NCBI GenBank assembly: GCA_050485645.1 | Contig: JBJHBT010000029.1 | Location: 1 to 48,432 of the forward strand | DNA: 48,432 nucleotides | Origin: JBJHBP01 sp050485645 | GTDB lineage: Bacteria; Pseudomonadota; Gammaproteobacteria; Steroidobacterales; Rariloculaceae | Direction of reading: 5' to 3' | The notes under the pieces: generated by a model | Seen by the model: only the letters and a program-made list of their open reading frames with translations | Told to the model about the DNA's origin: nothing | The model's database searches: none | Part shown: positions 1-7,197 of the stretch, piece by piece | Layout: each line of letters opens with the position of its first letter | Position numbering within the stretch: the first letter of the stretch is position 1 | Made by a program: the position numbers and the translations under genes

Positions 1-2
1 CG

Positions 3-371
3 AAGGTGGTGGATGCGGTCAAAGCGACGGGCCGCAAGCAGGTGATCATGGCCGGCCTGTGGACCGAAGTGTGCGTCGCGATGCCGGCGATTCAGGCGCT
101 GGGCGAAGGCTGGGATGTGACGGTGGTCACCGACGCGTCCGGCGGCGTGTCGGTCGAGGCCCACGACGTTGCTATCCAGCGCATGATCGGGGCCGGTGCA
201 AACGTGATGACCTGGCTGGCGGTGGCAGCGGAGTGGCAACGCGACTGGGCGCGCATGGAATCAGCCGTGGCGTTGACCGAGGTGATCACGCAGCATGCCG
301 GCGGCAGCGGCATCGCGTTCCTCTGGGAGCAGCAGTTGCTCAACACGCCTGTGCCGAGCAGCGAGAGCTGA
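3..371 (+). CDS. Isochorismatase-family (YcaC-like) hydrolase, C-terminal part
   Basis: The reading frame is open at the left edge, so only the last 122 residues are present. The segment GLWTEVCVAMPA carries the cysteine found in the active site of cysteine-hydrolase (isochorismatase-like) proteins. The following VVTDASGG and MTWLAVAAEWQRDW segments are typical of the YcaC subgroup, whose substrate is generally unknown. The aspartate and lysine of the catalytic triad would lie upstream of the window. The next gene follows after 30 bases in the same direction, so the two may be co-transcribed. Family call is confident; the substrate cannot be given. Confidence 0.85.
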   Translation, partial: KVVDAVKATGRKQVIMAGLWTEVCVAMPAIQALGEGWDVTVVTDASGGVSVEAHDVAIQRMIGAGANVMTWLAVAAEWQRDWARMESAVALTEVITQHAGGSGIAFLWEQQLLNTPVPSSES

Positions 372-401
372 GATCGGCGGGCATGACGAGAAGGAGCTGA
401 A

Positions 402-1184
402 ATGTCTCTGGATCACTTCCCCGTTGGACTGGAAATGGATGTTTCCTATCCGAACTTCCAGGTGAGTCTGACGCTGCTATCAACTTCGCAACTGAAGTTC
501 GAGATCGGTGAAGGGCCGTTCGCCCGGATCGAGACCGTCGATATTCAAGTCATACCGCTCGGCAACGGCATCTTCGCCGTCAGCTGGCAGGAGAAGGACG
601 GCGCGACTGTAACGAATGTTCAAGACTACGACCGCGGCGTGATCCACTCGTTCGCCACGCTACCTGACGGGGAGTTTCTGCGAATGACCGGAACAGTCTC
701 GATCAATCGACCAGCTGATCGCATTGCCGATGATCGCCCCCACCGCAACAAGGCGCTGGTGCTGGACGCGATGACCTCCCTCTTTCAGCGGCACGACACG
801 TCGGCGGTCGAACGCCTCTATGCGGACGATTACATCCAGCACAATCCCAACATCCCCCAGGGCCGAGCCGCACTGCAGGGTCTCGTCGAAAACCTGTCAT
901 CGTCCGTCTACTACGAGCCGGGCCTGATCATCGCTGATGGCGACCTCGTCGCCATCCATGGTCGGATCCGCGGGTGGGCGGACGAGCCGCAGGTTGCGGT
1001 CGACATTTTCCGGGTTCAGGACGGCAAGCTGGTTGAGCATTGGGACGTATTGCAGAACGAAGTGCCCGCAACGGCAGGTGTCGCTGGTCTCCCGATGTTC
1101 GATCCCGAGGAAGGCGCCAACCGCATACATGTTCCGCGAGCTGATACCCGTGCTGGCTCGGGACTATCACGTGATCGCTCCTGA
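402..1184 (+). CDS. MoaF-like plus SnoaL-like (NTF2 fold) two-domain protein with aberrant C-terminus
   Basis: The 260-residue product has two parts. Residues about 8-100 resemble the MoaF N-terminal lipocalin-like domain (VSWQEKDG, GPF, a final MTGTVS). Residues about 115-235 are a SnoaL-like NTF2-fold domain (LYADDYIQHNP, HGRIRGWAD, VEHWDVLQ, ending MFDPEEGAN). SnoaL-like proteins usually stop soon after the MFDP-type motif. Here some 20 low-complexity residues follow, read out of frame across an alpha/beta-hydrolase remnant at 1126-1212. The tail is therefore probably produced by a deletion or rearrangement that removed the native stop. A weak Shine-Dalgarno (aaggag) lies just before the ATG. 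Function is unknown; related small enzymes are often isomerases or cyclases in secondary metabolism or catabolism. Confidence 0.75.
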   Translation: MSLDHFPVGLEMDVSYPNFQVSLTLLSTSQLKFEIGEGPFARIETVDIQVIPLGNGIFAVSWQEKDGATVTNVQDYDRGVIHSFATLPDGEFLRMTGTVSINRPADRIADDRPHRNKALVLDAMTSLFQRHDTSAVERLYADDYIQHNPNIPQGRAALQGLVENLSSSVYYEPGLIIADGDLVAIHGRIRGWADEPQVAVDIFRVQDGKLVEHWDVLQNEVPATAGVAGLPMFDPEEGANRIHVPRADTRAGSGLSRDRS

Positions 1185-1212
1185 TCTGCCCGACTTCGGC
1201 CAGACTACCGTC
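1126..1212 (+). pseudogene. Remnant of an alpha/beta-hydrolase gene
   Basis: In the +1 frame (different from the SnoaL-like gene), about 27 codons read YMFRELIPVLARDYHVIAPD followed by LPDFGQT. This is the region after strand beta-3 in alpha/beta-hydrolases such as haloalkane dehalogenase and epoxide hydrolase relatives. The oxyanion loop upstream and the nucleophile elbow, acid and histidine downstream are all missing. The fragment overlaps the 3' end of the SnoaL-like gene and dies out before the Rid gene at 1269. It is read as a deletion scar; the family match is by motif only. Confidence 0.6.
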
Positions 1213-1268
1213 ATGCCTGAGGTTGTGCGGCTGCTTTCGGAACGGAAGATTTTCCAGGAGAAGGGCCT

Positions 1269-1670
1269 ATGGCTAAGAGAGACGTCGTTTTCCCGGCAGG
1301 CCGCCAGGAATTGTACGAAAAGAATAGCTATTCGGCAGCCGTGCGGGCGAACGGTTTCCTGTTCGTATCGGGCCAAGTTGGCAGCCGCGAGGACGGTTCC
1401 CCGGAACCGGACCTCGAAGCGGAGGTATGCCTGGCCTTCGAAAATTTGAATGCGGTCCTGAAGGCCGCGGGCTGCACGTTCGACGATGTAATGGATGTAA
1501 CGCTCTTCATGGTGGACGCGGAAAAGAATTTCGCCATCGCGCAGAAAGTCTTGCTCGACTATTGGGGCGAGCCACCGTATCCCGCCTTAACGGGCATCGG
1601 CGTTACCTGGCTCTACGGGTTTCGCTTCGAGATCAAGGCGATCGCGTGCTTGCCATCCAGGCAAGCCTAG
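1269..1670 (+). CDS. Rid-family (YjgF/UK114) protein, probably non-RidA subfamily
   Basis: The 133-residue protein has the full Rid fold signatures: the YSAAVRANGFLFVSGQ N-terminal strand, AFENLNAVLKAAGCTFDDV, VTLFMVD, and the terminal EIKAIACLP. Archetypal RidA hydrolyses reactive enamine/imine intermediates using a conserved arginine in a P-A-R motif before the last strands. At that place this protein reads YPALTGIGV, so the arginine is replaced by leucine. Such loss is a feature of some Rid subfamilies for which imine deamination is not expected. SD-like aggagaa lies before the ATG. It may act with the preceding hydrolase-type genes in a small catabolic cluster. Confidence 0.85.
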   Translation: MAKRDVVFPAGRQELYEKNSYSAAVRANGFLFVSGQVGSREDGSPEPDLEAEVCLAFENLNAVLKAAGCTFDDVMDVTLFMVDAEKNFAIAQKVLLDYWGEPPYPALTGIGVTWLYGFRFEIKAIACLPSRQA

Positions 1671-1886
1671 CGACCGTCAGGTTTACGCAGATCCGCATTC
1701 AGAAGAGGGGCTTTCGGCATTGGCTTACAGGCCGACGAACGATCTGTACCCCGCCAGACTCCTGCGGGACCGTGATCGAGTACGAGATGCCGAACAGATG
1801 GCAGGATGGTCGCGGGCTGGCCCTGGAACGTCACTTCGCTGGAAAGCGAGCTGCCCAGCCATGCGACTGTAGCGGTCAGTGGGCCT

Positions 1887-1902
1887 CCACAGCCTTCTGT
1901 GG
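1887..1902 (-). terminator. Hairpin downstream of tRNA-Gly
   Basis: A perfect 6-bp stem (CCACAG / CTGTGG) with a 4-base loop lies two bases beyond the tRNA 3' end in the direction of tRNA transcription. No U-run follows, so it could be a processing or Rho-dependent stop signal rather than a classical terminator. Confidence 0.4.
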
Positions 1903-1903
1903 A

Positions 1904-1977
1904 TGGAGCGGGTGATGGGAATCGAACCCACGTCATCAGCTTGGGAAGCTGAGGTTCTACCATTGAACTACACCCGC
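1904..1977 (-). tRNA. tRNA-Gly (anticodon CCC)
   Basis: The reverse complement folds as a complete 74-nt cloverleaf. The acceptor stem is GCGGGTG paired with CACCCGC, the D-arm is GTTC/GAAC, and the anticodon stem is TCAGC/GCTGA with loop TTCCCAA, giving anticodon CCC (codon GGG). A 4-nt variable loop, a T-arm with TTCGATT loop, discriminator T and an encoded CCA end complete it. Its 3' end faces the accessory-looking genes at 1-1700, the orientation expected if that segment entered at this tRNA, but no direct repeat of the tRNA end is seen in the window. Confidence 0.95.
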
Positions 1978-2035
1978 CTGCCGGAAGCTCCGGGCGCGCC
2001 GCAGCAACGGGACGATACCGCAACTGCCGCGCGCA

Positions 2036-2041
2036 TAGAAT
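2036..2041 (+). promoter_or_regulatory. -10-like box for leaderless trmB
   Basis: TAGAAT lies exactly six bases before the trmB ATG and there is no Shine-Dalgarno sequence. Transcription would start at or within a base or two of the ATG. No convincing -35 is visible. Confidence 0.4.
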
Positions 2042-2047
2042 ACCCGT

Positions 2048-2740
2048 ATGGAAACGACACACCACCGCCGGATTCGCAGCTTCGTGCGCCGACCGGGCCG
2101 TATCACAACGGCCCAGCAACGCGCGCTGACCGACCTGATGCCACGCTGGGCCGTTCCGGCCGACCCCGAGGTGCTCGATCTGCCGGCGCTGTTCGGGCGC
2201 GATGCGCCGCGCGTGCTGGAGATCGGCTTCGGTGACGGCGAAGCATTGTATACCTGCGCGGTGAATCACCCGGATATCGACTATCTGGGTGTCGAGGTTC
2301 ACGAGCCGGGTATCGGCCATCTGCTGGTACTGCTGGGACGCGCGGATCTGACCAACGTGCGCATTGCCGACCGCGACGCCGTGGATGTGATCGCGAACCG
2401 GATCACCGCTGCCAGTCTGGACGCCGTCAACCTGTTCTTCCCCGACCCGTGGCCCAAGAAGCGTCACCACAAGCGCAGAATCGTACAGCCGGAGTTTGTT
2501 TCGAGCATCGCGCGCATTCTCAAACCGGGCGGTCTGTTTCACATCGCCACGGACTGGGACGACTACACGCGACAGTGCCATGAGGTCATGGCAGCGGCGC
2601 CACAGTTCAGCGCGGCGGATTCGGCGCACCTGCAGCACGATGCGCTGGCGTTCCGCCCGCCGACCCGTTTCGAGCGGCGCGGCCGCAGGCTCGGGCACGA
2701 AGTGACCGATCTGTATTACCGCAGAGCGGATTGCCCCTGA
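2048..2740 (+). CDS. trmB: tRNA (guanine-N7)-methyltransferase
   Basis: The 230-residue protein transfers a methyl group from S-adenosylmethionine to N7 of G46 in tRNA variable loops. The basic N-terminus (RRIRSFVRRPGR) is typical of the family. The SAM-binding motif I is VLEIGFGDGEAL near residue 56, followed by YLGVEVHEPG. The hallmark NLFFPDPWPKKRHHKRR carries the catalytic aspartate and tRNA-contacting basic residues. Length matches the usual 220-240. It stands alone between the divergent tRNA-Gly gene and the AmpG-like transporter. No ribosome-binding site precedes the ATG. Confidence 0.97.
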   Translation: METTHHRRIRSFVRRPGRITTAQQRALTDLMPRWAVPADPEVLDLPALFGRDAPRVLEIGFGDGEALYTCAVNHPDIDYLGVEVHEPGIGHLLVLLGRADLTNVRIADRDAVDVIANRITAASLDAVNLFFPDPWPKKRHHKRRIVQPEFVSSIARILKPGGLFHIATDWDDYTRQCHEVMAAAPQFSAADSAHLQHDALAFRPPTRFERRGRRLGHEVTDLYYRRADCP

Positions 2741-2780
2741 AGGTCGGCATTCACTGCAACGGTTGGTGCGCGCCGCGCTG

Positions 2781-2786
2781 TATGAT
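2781..2786 (+). promoter_or_regulatory. -10-like box for the AmpG-like gene
   Basis: TATGAT lies eight bases before the ATG at 2795. With transcription starting about seven bases after the hexamer the leader would be one or two bases, that is, effectively leaderless. No SD and no clear -35 are seen. Confidence 0.4.
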
Positions 2787-2794
2787 ACGCGGCG

Positions 2795-4183
2795 ATGTAT
2801 AACGACCCAGCACCTGCCGCCGAATCCGGCTACCTGCGCCTGTTTCTGGACCGTCGCCTCGCCTACATCTTCGCGCTTGGCTTCGCGAGCGGCTTTCCCT
2901 GGGCCGTCATCGGCAGCACGTTCAGCTACTGGCTTTCATCCGCGGGACTGTCGCGGGCCAGCATCGGCGTGCTCGGCAGCGTCACGGTGATCTTCGCGCT
3001 GAACTTTCTCTGGGCACCGCTGATGGATCGCCTGCGCCTGCCGGTGCTGTGCCGGCGGTTCGGACAGCGACGCGGCTGGATCCTGCTGGCGCAGGCGGGC
3101 ATCGTCGTCGGCACGGCCAGCATCGCGCTCGTGGATCTGGCGCTGGGCGTTACCGCCGTGGCGTTGTCCGCCGCCTTCGTGGTGTTCTCGGCCGCCACTC
3201 AGGATGTGGCCATCGACGCTTACCGCATCGAAACCATACCGCGCGAGGAAGACCGCAAGATGGCCGCCGGCTCGGCGGCGACCGCGGCCGGCTGGTGGAC
3301 CGGCGCCGGGCTGCCGGGCGCCTGCGCGTTCTTTATCGCCGGACACACCGATGACTGGTCGGTGGCCTATCAGTTCCTTGCCGTCGTGGCGCTGCTGCTC
3401 CTGATCATCACTCTGTGCCTGCCCGAACCGAAGTCCGATCGTGTAGAGCGCCAGGCCGAGGACGAAGCACGGCTGCGCGAGCTGCTCACGGCGCGCGGCA
3501 GCTCCTACCTTGCCGCCTGGAGCGGCGCATGGCTGGCCACGACGGTCGTGCAGCCATTCGTGGAGTTCTTCCGCCGCAACGGCTGGAAGCTCGCGCTGGG
3601 CATCCTCGGTTTCATCATTCTGTTCAAGGTCGGCGAAGCGTTCATGGGTCGCATGGCAGCGGTTTTCTACCGCGAGATCGGCTTCACGGCGCAGCAGGTG
3701 GGCTGGATCAGCGGCATGATGGGCTGGGTGACCATGGTGGGGTTCATCTTCCTCAGCGCATTGATCAATGTGCGCATGGGTATTTTCCGCGGTCTGCTGA
3801 TCAGCGGTGTTGCGATGGCGCTGGCGAATCTGGTCTATTCGCTGATGGCCGTCGTCGGCCCGAATCTCAACCTGTTCGCGTTCGCGGTCATCGTCGACAA
3901 CTTCACCACGGCATTTTCCACGGTCGCATTCGTGGCATTCATCTCGTTCCTGACCAGCAAGGTGTATACGGCCACGCAGTACGCGCTGATGGCGTCGCTG
4001 GGCAATCTCAGCCGCACGACTCTGGCCGCCGGCAGCGGCTTCATGGTGGACTGGCTCGACAGCTGGGCGGCGTTCTTCTTCCTCACCACCATCATGGTGA
4101 TTCCAAGCCTGCTGCTGCTGATCTCGATACGGCACACGCTGACGCGACGCATGGGCGCATTTTTCAGTCGCAAGTCAGCCTAG
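2795..4183 (+). CDS. AmpG-like MFS transporter (PAT family)
   Basis: This is a 462-residue membrane protein with about 12-14 hydrophobic segments. It shows the AmpG/PAT signatures in order: FASGFPWAVIGSTFSYWL in the first helix, NFLWAPLMDR, GQRRGWILLAQ after helix 3, and FSAATQDVAIDAYRIE in helix 5. AmpG imports anhydro-muropeptides for cell-wall recycling; other PAT members carry acetyl-CoA or unknown solutes. The sequence lacks the long extra loops of some paralogues and could be AmpG or a sister. It is monocistronic and convergent with the small lipoprotein gene at 4235. Confidence 0.88.
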   Translation: MYNDPAPAAESGYLRLFLDRRLAYIFALGFASGFPWAVIGSTFSYWLSSAGLSRASIGVLGSVTVIFALNFLWAPLMDRLRLPVLCRRFGQRRGWILLAQAGIVVGTASIALVDLALGVTAVALSAAFVVFSAATQDVAIDAYRIETIPREEDRKMAAGSAATAAGWWTGAGLPGACAFFIAGHTDDWSVAYQFLAVVALLLLIITLCLPEPKSDRVERQAEDEARLRELLTARGSSYLAAWSGAWLATTVVQPFVEFFRRNGWKLALGILGFIILFKVGEAFMGRMAAVFYREIGFTAQQVGWISGMMGWVTMVGFIFLSALINVRMGIFRGLLISGVAMALANLVYSLMAVVGPNLNLFAFAVIVDNFTTAFSTVAFVAFISFLTSKVYTATQYALMASLGNLSRTTLAAGSGFMVDWLDSWAAFFFLTTIMVIPSLLLLISIRHTLTRRMGAFFSRKSA

Positions 4184-4234
4184 TCGCCCCGTTGCGCCCC
4201 CCTTGCGGCCTCACGGCCGAAAAAGGGCGTGGCC

Positions 4235-4609
4235 TTACAGCGCGCGACAGCGCGACTCCCGCAGCGTCCAGCGACGTCCGTTCCCCTGATGCTCGAGCAC
4301 GCAGCGCGAACCGGCGGCGAGCAGCCTGAACGTGGCCGGTGACTCCAGGCTGCGCCCGCCCACCGGCGGCACATCCAGTCCGCGCGGAACGCTGCGTTCA
4401 ATCACCAGCACCGAAGAGGTCACCAGCGCATCATCCGCCAACGTTACCGGCACGCCACCGAGCGCAGCCGATACAACCTCATTCAGCTCCGACCTGGCCG
4501 CGGGCGTCGGGTCAACCATCACGCCCGCCCTGCCCACACCGTTCGGTGCCACACACGCGCAGGTGACAACCGTCAACGCGATGATGAACGGCAGCGATCG
4601 CCGCTTCAT
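4235..4609 (-). CDS. Small hypothetical lipoprotein/secreted protein
   Basis: This 124-residue protein is not recognised. It begins MKRRSLPFIIALTVVTCACV, a short basic N-region and a hydrophobic core ending at two cysteines, either of which could be lipidated; the lipobox is imperfect. The rest is soluble, with an internal cysteine (RCVLEHQ) and a terminal one (ESRCRAL) that could form a disulphide. Its ATG overlaps the stop of the upstream S41 peptidase by four bases (ATGA), so it is very likely co-translated and may work with the peptidase in the envelope. No function can be assigned. Confidence 0.65.
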   Translation of the reverse strand: MKRRSLPFIIALTVVTCACVAPNGVGRAGVMVDPTPAARSELNEVVSAALGGVPVTLADDALVTSSVLVIERSVPRGLDVPPVGGRSLESPATFRLLAAGSRCVLEHQGNGRRWTLRESRCRAL

Positions 4610-6225
4610 GGCACCGGCATTTCTATGCGCTCCTGCAACCAGAACGGCTTGGGTATCGCCGGTTCCCGGATCGCCGCTTCCGCAGGCTTGGACAGGTGCG
4701 GTGCCGCGGCGCCGATGGTGCCGGAGCAGCTGCTGCTGATGCGGTACTGCAGTGCCGCCGCAAGCCTGGCTTCTTCCGGGTCACCGAGCTCGTGCGTGAA
4801 ACTGTCGGCCACCAGACATCCCGGTGTGGTGGCGCCGGGCGGACCCGAGCCCGGCATGGGCGTGAACCCTTCGCCGAAGTCACCGAATCCCTTCTCGTTC
4901 TCAACCTGGAACTGGATCGAGAAGTACGTCGTGCCACAGTTGTCCGCGGGGTAGAAGCCATACGGTTTGCCGCAGGTCGGCGTACCGATCTGGATCACTT
5001 CCACATCCACGCCACGCAGGCTGTTGATCAGCGACTCGCTGGCCGAACAGGTGGCGCCACCGGTGATCACGAACACACGCGACAGGTTGAGGCTCGGCAA
5101 CGGCGTGCCGGGCTGCGCGGACAACCCGAGTGCGACGTCCAGAAATGGCAGCGGCGCAAGGGCGGCGCCGGTGAACGGATGAATGGCGGAGTGCTTGTCG
5201 TTGAATCGCTGCCGTTCGAAGACCCGGCCGGCGGTTGCGGCAGGACCCGCCACCATATAGGCAAGCTCGCTCGCGATCGCCAGGAACCCGCCGCTGTTGT
5301 AGCGGATGTCCAGTACCAGATCGTGGAGGTCCGCGGCGGCAAGCATCGTCATGGCGTCGATCAGCTGCTGTTCAGCGGTGGCTATGTGGTCGGTGAAGTG
5401 AAGGTACCCGACCCGGCCGTAGGCGGTATCCAGCACACGGGCGTTCTGCACCGGCTGAATCTGCACGATGGCGGACACCAGCGTCACCGTACGGGATTCG
5501 GAAGCCCCCGGGTCCATCACTTCAAAGTTATGCGCGACACCGGGCACGGCGGGGAACAGTGCCGCGTTCAGGAACTCAACCTCGGCCGTTGCAGTGGCAG
5601 ACACCACACTGATGCCGTCGACGGCGAGTACCCGCGTGCCCCGCAGCAGCAGGTCGCCGCCAGGCGAATCGGCATGCGTGTACGCGACGACCACTTCACG
5701 CGGCGGCGTCCCGGCCAGAATCGCCCACTGCACGCCGTAGCCCGCGGTGATGCCGGATTGTGACTGCGCCTGCCACTGGTCGGTAGGGAACGAGTAGTGG
5801 AATCGGTCCCTGGGCTGCCCGGAGGGTGTCAGCTCGAAGGTGCGCAGCAGGTCGAAATAGGCGGGCGTCGTGTAATTGGCGGGGTTGCGATCGACGATCT
5901 CGTCGTACCACAGGTAGTAATCGTTGCTCCATGACCTGAGCCAATTGTTCTCGTGCAGAAGGGAGCCGGGACGATCAGGGAACGGCATGCCGGTGGATGG
6001 GTCGGTGCCACTGCGCGGCACCGCGCAGTACGCCGCAAACGTGGCTGCCGGCCGAAACTGCCCGGGCACCCAGGGCTCCACCAGCGGCCCCGGCGACGGC
6101 GAGAACCCCGGCACACTGCCGCCACCACCCCCACCGCACGCGGTTGCGCCCAGCGCCAACGCGAAAAGGCCGAGGCGACGGAAACCCCCAGCCACACCAC
6201 AACTCTGCAACCAATTGTTCATCAT
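4606..6225 (-). CDS. S41-family serine peptidase lipoprotein
   Basis: The 539-residue product starts with a signal sequence ending GATAC, followed by six glycines, a good lipobox plus flexible linker. An N-terminal helical region (NNWLRSWSNDYYLWYDEI) matches the start of many S41 peptidases. A PDZ-like part (GTRVLAVDGISV) and the tail-specific protease core follow: VGYLHFTDHI, LVLDIRYNSGGFLAIASEL, then TCSASESLINSLRG with the likely nucleophile serine and GTPTCGKPYGF with the likely general-base lysine. Several cysteines in the core suggest disulphides in the periplasm. It probably cleaves C-termini of envelope proteins; no substrate is evident. A second ATG is adjacent to the first and the start choice is not critical. 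Confidence 0.88.
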   Translation of the reverse strand: MMNNWLQSCGVAGGFRRLGLFALALGATACGGGGGGSVPGFSPSPGPLVEPWVPGQFRPAATFAAYCAVPRSGTDPSTGMPFPDRPGSLLHENNWLRSWSNDYYLWYDEIVDRNPANYTTPAYFDLLRTFELTPSGQPRDRFHYSFPTDQWQAQSQSGITAGYGVQWAILAGTPPREVVVAYTHADSPGGDLLLRGTRVLAVDGISVVSATATAEVEFLNAALFPAVPGVAHNFEVMDPGASESRTVTLVSAIVQIQPVQNARVLDTAYGRVGYLHFTDHIATAEQQLIDAMTMLAAADLHDLVLDIRYNSGGFLAIASELAYMVAGPAATAGRVFERQRFNDKHSAIHPFTGAALAPLPFLDVALGLSAQPGTPLPSLNLSRVFVITGGATCSASESLINSLRGVDVEVIQIGTPTCGKPYGFYPADNCGTTYFSIQFQVENEKGFGDFGEGFTPMPGSGPPGATTPGCLVADSFTHELGDPEEARLAAALQYRISSSCSGTIGAAAPHLSKPAEAAIREPAIPKPFWLQERIEMPVP

Positions 6226-6399
6226 CAGGATACCTGCAGGTACCGGACCTGCCCTCTCCCGGGCAGGCTGGCATCATATGCCAGGCCCGATCCACGTCAA
6301 CGGATTTTCTTCCGGAGGTGTCCGCAGTGGCCGCGGTTCGCGCCTCGGCGCCGCCGTCAGGCATCGACCCGCCTGTGCCGTCCCCGGTAGCGGCACTGT

Positions 6400-6405
6400 T
6401 ATGAT
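6400..6405 (+). promoter_or_regulatory. -10-like box upstream of pyrE
   Basis: TATGAT lies 26 bases before the pyrE ATG. No good -35 at 16-18 bases is seen. The short leader (about 20 nt) leaves no room for a pyrE attenuator of the enterobacterial type. Confidence 0.4.
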
Positions 6406-6431
6406 AGCCCGGCAGTTGCGGGCGAGGTTCC

Positions 6432-7088
6432 ATGAAGGCTTACAAAACTGAATTTCTGGATATGGCGCTGGAGATGGAAGTGCTCCAGTTCGGTGAATTC
6501 AAACTCAAGTCGGGGCGTGTCAGTCCCTATTTCTTCAATGCCGGGCGCTTCGGCACCGGCTATGCCGCCGCCAAGGTGGGGCGCTGCTATGCCGGCGCGG
6601 TCGAGGCGATCGACGACATCGAGTTCGACATGCTGTTCGGTGCCGCATACAAGGGCATACCACTGGTCGCGCTCACAGCCGCGGTGCTGGCCGAACTTTA
6701 CGATCGCGATTTCCCGTTCGCGTTCAACCGCAAGGAAGCCAAGACGCACGGCGAGGGCGGGTCGGTCATCGGCTCGCCGTTACAGGGGCGCGTACTGATT
6801 CTGGACGACGTGATCACCGCCGGAACGGCCATCAAGGAAGTGCTGGCGCTGATTCGCGATGCCGGCGCCACGCCGGCCGGCGTGCTCGTGGCGCTGGACC
6901 GCGAGGAAGTGGGCTCGAAGAGCAAGGTGGCCGCAACCGACGAACTGGAACAGGATCTGGGCGTGCCGATACGCAGTATCGTTACGCTTACCGATCTCGT
7001 CGACCACCTGGAAGAAGATCCGGACTACGCCGCACAGCTGCCGTTGGTTCGGGCCTACCGCAACCGCTACGGAGCAGGACACGACTGA
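6432..7088 (+). CDS. pyrE: Orotate phosphoribosyltransferase
   Basis: This enzyme of de novo pyrimidine synthesis joins orotate to PRPP to give OMP. The 218-residue protein has the family landmarks: FGEFKLKSGRVSPYFFNAG at the N-terminus with the substrate-binding lysine, FGAAYKGIPL, FNRKEAKTHGEGG in the catalytic loop, and the PRPP motif VLILDDVITAGTA near residue 120. Length equals the usual 210-220. SD gagg precedes the ATG by five bases. It stands alone, divergent from the S41 peptidase gene. Confidence 0.98.
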   Translation: MKAYKTEFLDMALEMEVLQFGEFKLKSGRVSPYFFNAGRFGTGYAAAKVGRCYAGAVEAIDDIEFDMLFGAAYKGIPLVALTAAVLAELYDRDFPFAFNRKEAKTHGEGGSVIGSPLQGRVLILDDVITAGTAIKEVLALIRDAGATPAGVLVALDREEVGSKSKVAATDELEQDLGVPIRSIVTLTDLVDHLEEDPDYAAQLPLVRAYRNRYGAGHD

Positions 7089-7197
7089 GAAACCGTACGC
7101 CGTTCGCAGATTGACGCGAAATCCCGGGCGATCCCTTTCATTCGGGTACGGATCTGGTATACCTGTGTGGTACGCGGACCAGGTTGAGTTAACATAA

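Noticed and set aside
1667..2698. 343-codon frame antisense to trmB and reading through tRNA-Gly
   Set aside because: It translates the tRNA (SSMVEPQLPKLMTWVRFPSP type peptide), a known artefact.
2936..4135. 399-codon open frame antisense to the AmpG-like gene
   Set aside because: Composition is that of a shadow of hydrophobic codons; the plus strand has clear family motifs.
4190..4234. GC-rich hairpin between the AmpG-like and small lipoprotein genes as an intrinsic terminator
   Set aside because: Stem is short (CGGCC/GGCCG) and the A-run lies on the wrong side for the plus strand, though some role as a convergent stop is possible.
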